A DNA stretch of 17,810 nucleotides from Gammaproteobacteria bacterium (GTDB lineage Bacteria > Gemmatimonadota > Gemmatimonadetes > Longimicrobiales > Gaopeijiaceae). The notes beneath the pieces are model-generated. The model did no database searches, had not been told where the DNA came from, and was given only the letters and a program-made list of their open reading frames with translations. The translations under genes were made by a program, and so were the position numbers. Every line of letters starts with the position of its first letter. Position 1 is the stretch's first letter. Of this stretch, positions 14,502 through 17,810 are shown piece after piece. The DNA lies in the NCBI GenBank assembly GCA_009843625.1, contig VYDD01000193.1:3105-20914 (forward strand), written 5' to 3'.

Positions 14502-14610
14502 AGTTCATAGAAAGAACCCATTCGCGAGGGCGGCATCAGTCGTAAGGACTGGTACTCAGCCCCGTTCGCACGCATACGCGCGAGGCGCTTTCGGTGGTAG
14601 CGCAGCTCGG

Positions 14611-15159
14611 TCAGTCACGATCGCGAAACAGGTCGATCAGCGAGACTTGCTCTGGGGTGAGCCGTAGCGAGCGGTTGGTCGGCGCGGGGTAAACCTCGGC
14701 GTCATCCCAAATGAGACGCCTAACGCTGGTGGCGACCCCGATCTTGACGCCACGCGCACTGAGCTGCGCGAGTAGCTGTGCGGCTTCGAACAAGTAGATC
14801 GACTCGATCGTCCATGGTGCAGTAGTTCCGCGGGATGACGCCGCGTGCCGCTTAGGACCGGTCAGTACAAGGAAGAAGTCGGGGAGCGCGTCCGGTCGTA
14901 TATCCAACACCCCCTCGTCCTTCGAGTACTTCTTGATGTTCACTGATCTGCCCGCGAGCGGTCCGTGCACAAAGTAGCCGTCCGCCCCTTTGTGCGACGC
15001 GGAGCCGTACAACGTGATCTCGAAGATCTCGGCAGCCACGTACTCTCCGATGTGGCCTGGGTGGGCGGGGCGACCGATGGTCACGGCGATCTCCGCGTCG
15101 ACGAGATTCCTTCGCTGAATGAGCGAAGCCAGTCGCCCGAGTTGATCACTACCTGCCAT
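14611..15159 (-). CDS. Hypothetical protein, possibly restriction-endonuclease-like
   Basis: This is a 182-residue protein counted from the ATG at 15159. GGAGG lies 14 bases upstream, rather far; an in-frame TTG at 15210 would add 17 residues but has no ribosome site. The core GEYVAAEIF (38-46), HKGADGYF (57-64) and VNIKKY (73-78) gives an E...D...xxK arrangement (Glu44, Asp60, Lys76) that resembles a PD-(D/E)xK nuclease core, with Asn74 in place of the usual Glu/Gln. LDIRPDALPDFFLVLTGPK follows and looks strongly structured. I think proteins of this type exist in databases as an uncharacterised DUF, but I cannot name it with certainty. It is convergent with the HEPN-like gene, 109 bp apart. 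A defence role is an inference. Confidence 0.7.
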   Translation of the reverse strand: MAGSDQLGRLASLIQRRNLVDAEIAVTIGRPAHPGHIGEYVAAEIFEITLYGSASHKGADGYFVHGPLAGRSVNIKKYSKDEGVLDIRPDALPDFFLVLTGPKRHAASSRGTTAPWTIESIYLFEAAQLLAQLSARGVKIGVATSVRRLIWDDAEVYPAPTNRSLRLTPEQVSLIDLFRDRD

Positions 15160-15221
15160 ATCGGGTTTGGTGTCCTCCGCGCTCTCCAACGGGCAACTCG
15201 CGTCGAGCAAGTCTACTCCGC

Positions 15222-15279
15222 GCCCCCGGAGGCGACCCTCAACTGGCCAAAACGGGTGCTCATGTGTGGCTCCGGGGGC
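15222..15279. repeat. 10-bp inverted repeat in the divergent gap
   Basis: GCCCCCGGAG at 15222-15231 is matched by its exact reverse complement CTCCGGGGGC at 15270-15279, separated by 38 bp. It lies between the start of the nuclease-like gene (minus strand) and the toxin-antitoxin pair (plus strand). It may be a regulatory hairpin or paired operator half-sites. Confidence 0.4.
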
Positions 15280-15422
15280 TTAGGCAACCCGCGTCGGCCA
15301 GCTCGCCCACCTGCCCGACCGCGCGATGCGTGAACCCCTGCCATGGCGCGAGGCAAGCAAGGTCGCATCTTGGAGTCGGCTAGCAGCCGATCAGCACCGA
15401 GAAGATGTGCCAGCCCCGCTCA

Positions 15423-15446
15423 CTTGCGAGTGTGTGACGTCGCAAG
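15423..15446. promoter_or_regulatory. Inverted repeat upstream of the toxin-antitoxin operon
   Basis: CTTGCGA at 15423-15429 and TCGCAAG at 15440-15446 are exact reverse complements separated by 10 bp, with centres about 17 bp (1.6 helical turns) apart. It lies 11 bp before the larger 28-bp palindrome. The form is that of a dimeric repressor site; the binding protein is not known. Confidence 0.45.
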
Positions 15447-15457
15447 CATCATCCCCA

Positions 15458-15485
15458 CGGCCGACAACTCCGGAGTTGTCGGCCG
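15458..15485. promoter_or_regulatory. Perfect 28-bp palindrome, probable operator of the DUF433/PIN-like pair
   Basis: CGGCCGACAACTCC at 15458-15471 is followed with no spacer by its exact reverse complement GGAGTTGTCGGCCG at 15472-15485. It ends 17 bp before a possible -10 element (TACTCT, 15503-15508) and so covers the -35 position. This is where an autoregulating antitoxin would bind. Having no loop and no T-tract, it is a poor candidate for a terminator. The downstream antitoxin has a MerR-like N-terminal region that could bind it. Confidence 0.65.
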
Positions 15486-15540
15486 GAATAGAACACCTGT
15501 GCTACTCTGTGTTGCATAGGAGGCAGCTCTAACGACGCAC

Positions 15541-16221
15541 TTGGTCGACACTCAGTCTTCCCCTTCCTTCACGGGCATCTACGATGTGCCCGAGGCCGCT
15601 AGGTACATTAGGGGCGCCCTCAACGCCGAGGTCGTTTACCCGGTGCAGTCCTCGAAGATGATCCGGTGGATTCGCCGTGGCGTCGCCTCCCCCGACCTCG
15701 CCGACACCCCGGGGCGCAAGCTGCTCATTGGTTTTGAGGACCTGATCTCACTGCGAGTGGTGTTGGCGCTTCGAGCGGCTAGAGTCAAGTGGAGCCGAAT
15801 CGACAGGGCTGAGACATGGCTGCGAACAAACACGGGCGCCCGTAGACCGTTTGCGACGGAGGCACTGTGGACGGGTCAGGGGCACGTGTTCGCGAGGCTG
15901 AGAGAGCAACTGCTCTCTCCCAGCGCCTCCGGCCAGCTGGCCTTCGACATACTGCACGACTACCTGTTCCCTGTTCACGGGCTGCGGTTCGATGACGAGA
16001 CAAGAATGGCGAATTCGTGGGCGCCTGTTGCCGGGGTCGTGCTCGAGCCTGACGTGCAGTTCGGCTCTCCCTGCCTGAAAGGGACGCGCATACCGACCAG
16101 AACCGTCGCTGGCATGGTTGAAGCTGGCGATTCGCCGGAGTGGGTGGCTTCGGCCTACCGGATCTCACGCGAAGAGGTGCAGGCAGCTTGTGACTGGGAA
16201 TCCCGTCTCAGGATTAAGTGA
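15541..16221 (+). CDS. DUF433-domain antitoxin with MerR-like N terminus (VapB45-like)
   Basis: This is a 226-residue protein. Residues 12-75 (GIYDVPEAARYIRG ... KLLIGFEDLISLRVV) have the look of a MerR-type winged helix that could bind DNA. Residues 166-226, with VQFGSPCLKGTRIPTRTVAG, are a DUF433 domain. This architecture paired with a DUF5615 PIN-like protein is that of VapB45/VapC45 (Rv2018/Rv2019 in Mycobacterium tuberculosis). It should neutralise the downstream toxin and repress the operon. The start is odd: AGGAGG at 15518-15523 lies 17 bases before the TTG at 15541, an ACG at 15532 is at ideal distance, and an in-frame TAG at 15517 rules out an earlier start. The toxin frame begins inside its 3' end. 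Confidence 0.83.
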   Translation: MVDTQSSPSFTGIYDVPEAARYIRGALNAEVVYPVQSSKMIRWIRRGVASPDLADTPGRKLLIGFEDLISLRVVLALRAARVKWSRIDRAETWLRTNTGARRPFATEALWTGQGHVFARLREQLLSPSASGQLAFDILHDYLFPVHGLRFDDETRMANSWAPVAGVVLEPDVQFGSPCLKGTRIPTRTVAGMVEAGDSPEWVASAYRISREEVQAACDWESRLRIK

Positions 16222-16636
16222 TCCCCGTTTCCTGCTCGACGAGTCACTGACTCCAGCAGTTGCGACGGCTTTGCGACTTGTCGGATATGAGATTCACGAC
16301 GTCGTGGCCGCGCTTGATCCGGACAGGAAGCGAGGAGCGTACAGCATCAAGGATCCCGAGATCATTGCCTGGTGCCAAGAAAGTGGTGCTGTCTGGATCC
16401 ATGCAGACGACCGCGCCAGGAGGGAGCACGGCACCTTGATGCTCAGGAGTGGGATTCGAACGCTGTGGCTCTTCCGTCCGAAGGGGATGATGACCGGACG
16501 GGAGCAGTTGAGGATTCTGGCTGTCGTCCTTCCCAAGCTCATCGACCGATACGAGACTCAGCCGCGCAAGAGGCACTACCGAGCCTCCGCAACGAGCCCG
16601 CTATCGACGCCCTCGCTGCGCCTCGTGGACCTCTGA
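16190..16636 (+). CDS. PIN-like (DUF5615) toxin, VapC45-like
   Basis: This is a 148-residue protein. Acidic clusters appear in the order of DUF5615/PIN-like nucleases: FLLDESL (Asp17, Glu18), KDPEII (Asp55, Glu57) and HADDRARR (Asp73, Asp74), which would coordinate Mg2+ for RNA cleavage. The core ends near residue 122 and is followed by a basic tail (KRHYRAS). The GTG at 16190 is the last plausible start before the conserved DPRFLLDE block. It overlaps the antitoxin gene by 32 bp and has a GAGGTG about 10 bases upstream, so translation is probably coupled. Upstream extension in this frame would run through the antitoxin gene. Function as a ribonuclease toxin is inferred from family and partner. 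Confidence 0.83.
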   Translation: MTGNPVSGLSDPRFLLDESLTPAVATALRLVGYEIHDVVAALDPDRKRGAYSIKDPEIIAWCQESGAVWIHADDRARREHGTLMLRSGIRTLWLFRPKGMMTGREQLRILAVVLPKLIDRYETQPRKRHYRASATSPLSTPSLRLVDL

Positions 16637-16753
16637 GCCTCGCCACGAACTCGCTATGTTCGCGATCACTTGACTCTGTGGGCCTCGAATCGGCAGTCGA
16701 GCGAAGCAAGGACCTGCGATGGCTCGCGATCCCTGTCGGAATGCACCGTGTTC

Positions 16754-17195
16754 CTACGCGAACTGTAGGTCGTGCGTCGTGCACGGCGACGGGCGATGAA
16801 TGAGACGCTGCGCGTGCTGCATCCGTCCGAACTCGCCGGTCAACGGGTCGACCCACACCTCGTACGGAGCAGCTGCTCACGGCTCGCTCGGGGCGACGAG
16901 GTGGAAAGCTCCACCGCCAAGGTCGGCTGGTGGCGACGCGCTCGCGCTACAGGTAAGGAGGGACGATCCAGGCCGTCGCGATCCTGCGGTCGGCCTCGCT
17001 GACTGGGCGTGGCGTCTTGTAGATCCTCGGCGAGGCGCTCCTTGTCCCGGGCAACAGCTGGTTCAGGGCAGCTTGGGCACCCACGCGCCCCGGTCGGTCC
17101 ATCGGGTCGGGAGGCTCAAATAGGCGATGGGCGACTCTCTCGTATTCGACACGGCGCAGCATGAGCAGCCCCGGGTCTTGCGGGGAGGAAGACAT
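16754..17195 (-). pseudogene. Possible broken gene on the minus strand
   Basis: A frame from an ATG at 17195 gives about 82 residues (including LLMLRRVEYERVAHRLFEPP and QAALNQLLPG) and stops with TAG at 16947. In a different frame, beginning near the same place, coding-like sequence continues as LGGGAFHLVAPSEP, a TGA at 16877-16879, then PYEVWVDPLTGEFGRMQHAQ to a TAG at 16754. Third positions in the last piece are mostly G/C. One frameshift plus one stop would join the pieces into a protein of about 145 residues. There is no ribosome site and no recognised family. Either a decayed gene or a small intact ORF beside unrelated sequence is possible. Confidence 0.3.
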
Positions 17196-17257
17196 CGGCG
17201 TAGGATTTGACACTGTTCCGGGAGAACAGGCCGGGCCGCTCCTTACGTCGGCCATCA

Positions 17258-17281
17258 GACCCGCCGCGCCAACGGCGGGTC
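17258..17281 (+). terminator. Hairpin resembling a Rho-independent terminator
   Basis: GACCCGCCG at 17258-17266 pairs perfectly with CGGCGGGTC at 17273-17281 around the loop CGCCAA, followed by GTTTCGTGT, a weak T-rich run. The orientation suits a plus-strand transcript, but no plus-strand gene ends just upstream, so it may terminate a short untranslated RNA or be a relic. Confidence 0.45.
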
Positions 17282-17340
17282 GTTTCGTGTCTGGACCTAG
17301 GATTCTAGGCGTGGTGGGTTGCGCTTGTATAGCACCTATG

Positions 17341-17364
17341 TAAACGAGCCCTAGCCTAGGCTCG
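17341..17364 (-). terminator. Terminator-like stem downstream of tRNA-Arg
   Basis: On the minus strand CGAGCC and GGCTCG (plus coordinates 17359-17364 and 17345-17350) form a 6-bp stem with an 8-base loop, followed by TTTACAT. It lies 77 bp beyond the 3' end of the tRNA gene in its direction of transcription. The stem is short, so this is only a suggestion. Confidence 0.35.
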
Positions 17365-17440
17365 ATCGAGACAGCGCTGACGATGCGGTCCGTTGCCCGC
17401 ATCTCCTAGGCCGCCACGACACGATGGTATTCCCTGAGCG

Positions 17441-17516
17441 TGGCGCGCCGGGAAGGATTCGAACCCTCGACCCTCAGTTCCGAAGACTGATGCTCTGTCC
17501 CCTGAGCTACCGGCGC
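17441..17516 (-). tRNA. tRNA-Arg (anticodon TCG), CCA encoded
   Basis: On the minus strand the 76 bases fold fully. The acceptor stem GCGCCGG pairs with CCGGCGC, followed by discriminator G and an encoded CCA. The D-arm has TAGCTC/GAGC, and the anticodon stem TCAGT/ACTGA encloses the loop CTTCGGA, whose middle triplet TCG reads CGA (Arg). The T-arm GAGGG/CCTTC surrounds TTCGAAT with one G-T pair. It flanks the accessory region on the right, and tRNA genes are frequent integration sites. Confidence 0.95.
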
Positions 17517-17605
17517 GCGCGAGGCCTGATTCAGGATGGCGGTGGGCCCGCCGGGAGGCAAGGCGGATCCGAGCGCAGCGGGTCGAGCTCGCCGAGGGGC
17601 CATGG

Positions 17606-17810
17606 ATGCTGGATGAGCCCATGCGTATGATGCGCTCCATGAAGGTCGCCACGCCGACACCCAGCGGGCCGCCTCGTAGGCGCCGCGTCGCCCTCGCGGC
17701 GGCGATCCTCTCTCTCGCCGGCGTCCTCGCCGTGGTCTGCGGCTCGGATGCAGACCCCGATCCGGAGCCGACCGCCACGCCGGCGACCCCGGTGGCGGCG
17801 ACCCCCGCGC
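17606..17810 (+). CDS. Start of a secreted or lipoprotein gene, cut by the right edge
   Basis: The first 68 codons are inside the window. From the ATG at 17606 (GAGGGG six bases upstream) the protein has a basic n-region (GPPRRRRVALAAA), a hydrophobic stretch AAAILSLAGVLAVVC and then an Asp/Pro/Thr-rich low-complexity segment (DADPDPEPTATPATPV). Such a layout marks an exported protein with a flexible stalk. AVVC is an imperfect lipobox, so lipid anchoring is uncertain. In-frame ATGs at 17621, 17627, 17630 and 17639 are alternative starts. It is divergent from tRNA-Arg. The functional domain lies outside the window. Confidence 0.6.
   Translation, partial: MLDEPMRMMRSMKVATPTPSGPPRRRRVALAAAILSLAGVLAVVCGSDADPDPEPTATPATPVAATPA

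Larger units (their letters stand above)
16637..17440. other. Mostly non-coding or decayed stretch between the toxin gene and tRNA-Arg
   Basis: This stretch contains no gene that can be called with confidence. It holds a coding-like minus-strand frame in pieces (16754-17195), a TTGACA followed by a 6-bp inverted repeat (17207-17229), a strong hairpin (17258-17281) and a terminator-like stem for the tRNA (17341-17364). No integrase, transposase or tRNA 3'-end duplication was found. Confidence 0.5.

Noticed and set aside
16452..16462. GGATTCGAAC also present in tRNA-Arg, considered as a possible attachment-site duplication
   Set aside because: Only 10 bp match, they correspond to the universally conserved T-loop, and they lie inside the conserved toxin reading frame; too short for an att site.
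17424..17630. Small ORFs on both strands across the tRNA gene (for example GRIRTLDPQFRRLMLCPLSY and GTEGRGFESFPARHA)
   Set aside because: These are the well-known spurious translations of tRNA genes that are often misannotated as proteins; the DNA folds as tRNA-Arg.

Overview
The window is high-GC DNA organised like a bacterial chromosome, with GTG/TTG starts, strong G/C preference at third codon positions, short gaps and same-strand runs of genes. The content (stand-alone DUF35/thiolase-fold pair, fused CaiB/BaiF CoA-transferase, lipoprotein Cu,Zn-SOD, several APH-like kinases) fits a high-GC actinobacterial lineage best. Chloroflexota or another high-GC group cannot be excluded from sequence alone. 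No ribosomal RNA, transposase, integrase or CRISPR array was seen.

Left part (1-5.8 kb): a Fic-domain AMPylator-type protein runs off the left edge on the minus strand. It is divergent from a small SprT/YgjP-like zinc metallopeptidase, and the gap between them carries a striking 12-bp-periodic repeat. A decayed PIN-domain fragment follows. Then comes a minus-strand run of three mutually divergent APH-fold (aminoglycoside phosphotransferase-like) kinases with a SerB-like HAD phosphatase embedded among them.

Middle part (5.9-13.2 kb): a Cu,Zn superoxide dismutase lipoprotein with every metal ligand intact is followed by a tandem (two-in-one) family III CoA-transferase. In the transferase only the second half keeps the catalytic Asp. 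Next are a HAD-fold hydrolase lacking the usual general-acid Asp, a six-helix membrane protein, a small zinc-ribbon protein, and a minus-strand operon. The operon encodes a DUF35 zinc-ribbon/OB-fold protein, a thiolase-fold aldolase-like protein (Ltp2/SCP-x-like) and a tiny capless HAD phosphatase. The CoA-transferase and the DUF35/thiolase pair point to catabolism of CoA-activated, probably branched or steroid-like, compounds.

Right part (13.2-17.8 kb): an accessory region bordered by tRNA-Arg(TCG). It holds a less GC-rich HEPN-like gene, a protein with a weak PD-(D/E)xK-like pattern, and a DUF433 antitoxin / PIN-like (DUF5615, VapBC45-like) toxin pair preceded by a perfect 28-bp palindrome. 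About 800 bp of mostly non-coding or decayed sequence follows, with hairpins and a broken reading frame. The tRNA gene and the start of a secreted or lipoprotein gene close the window. The mix of toxin-antitoxin, HEPN and nuclease-like genes beside a tRNA looks like a small defence or plasticity island, although no integrase or att duplication is visible.
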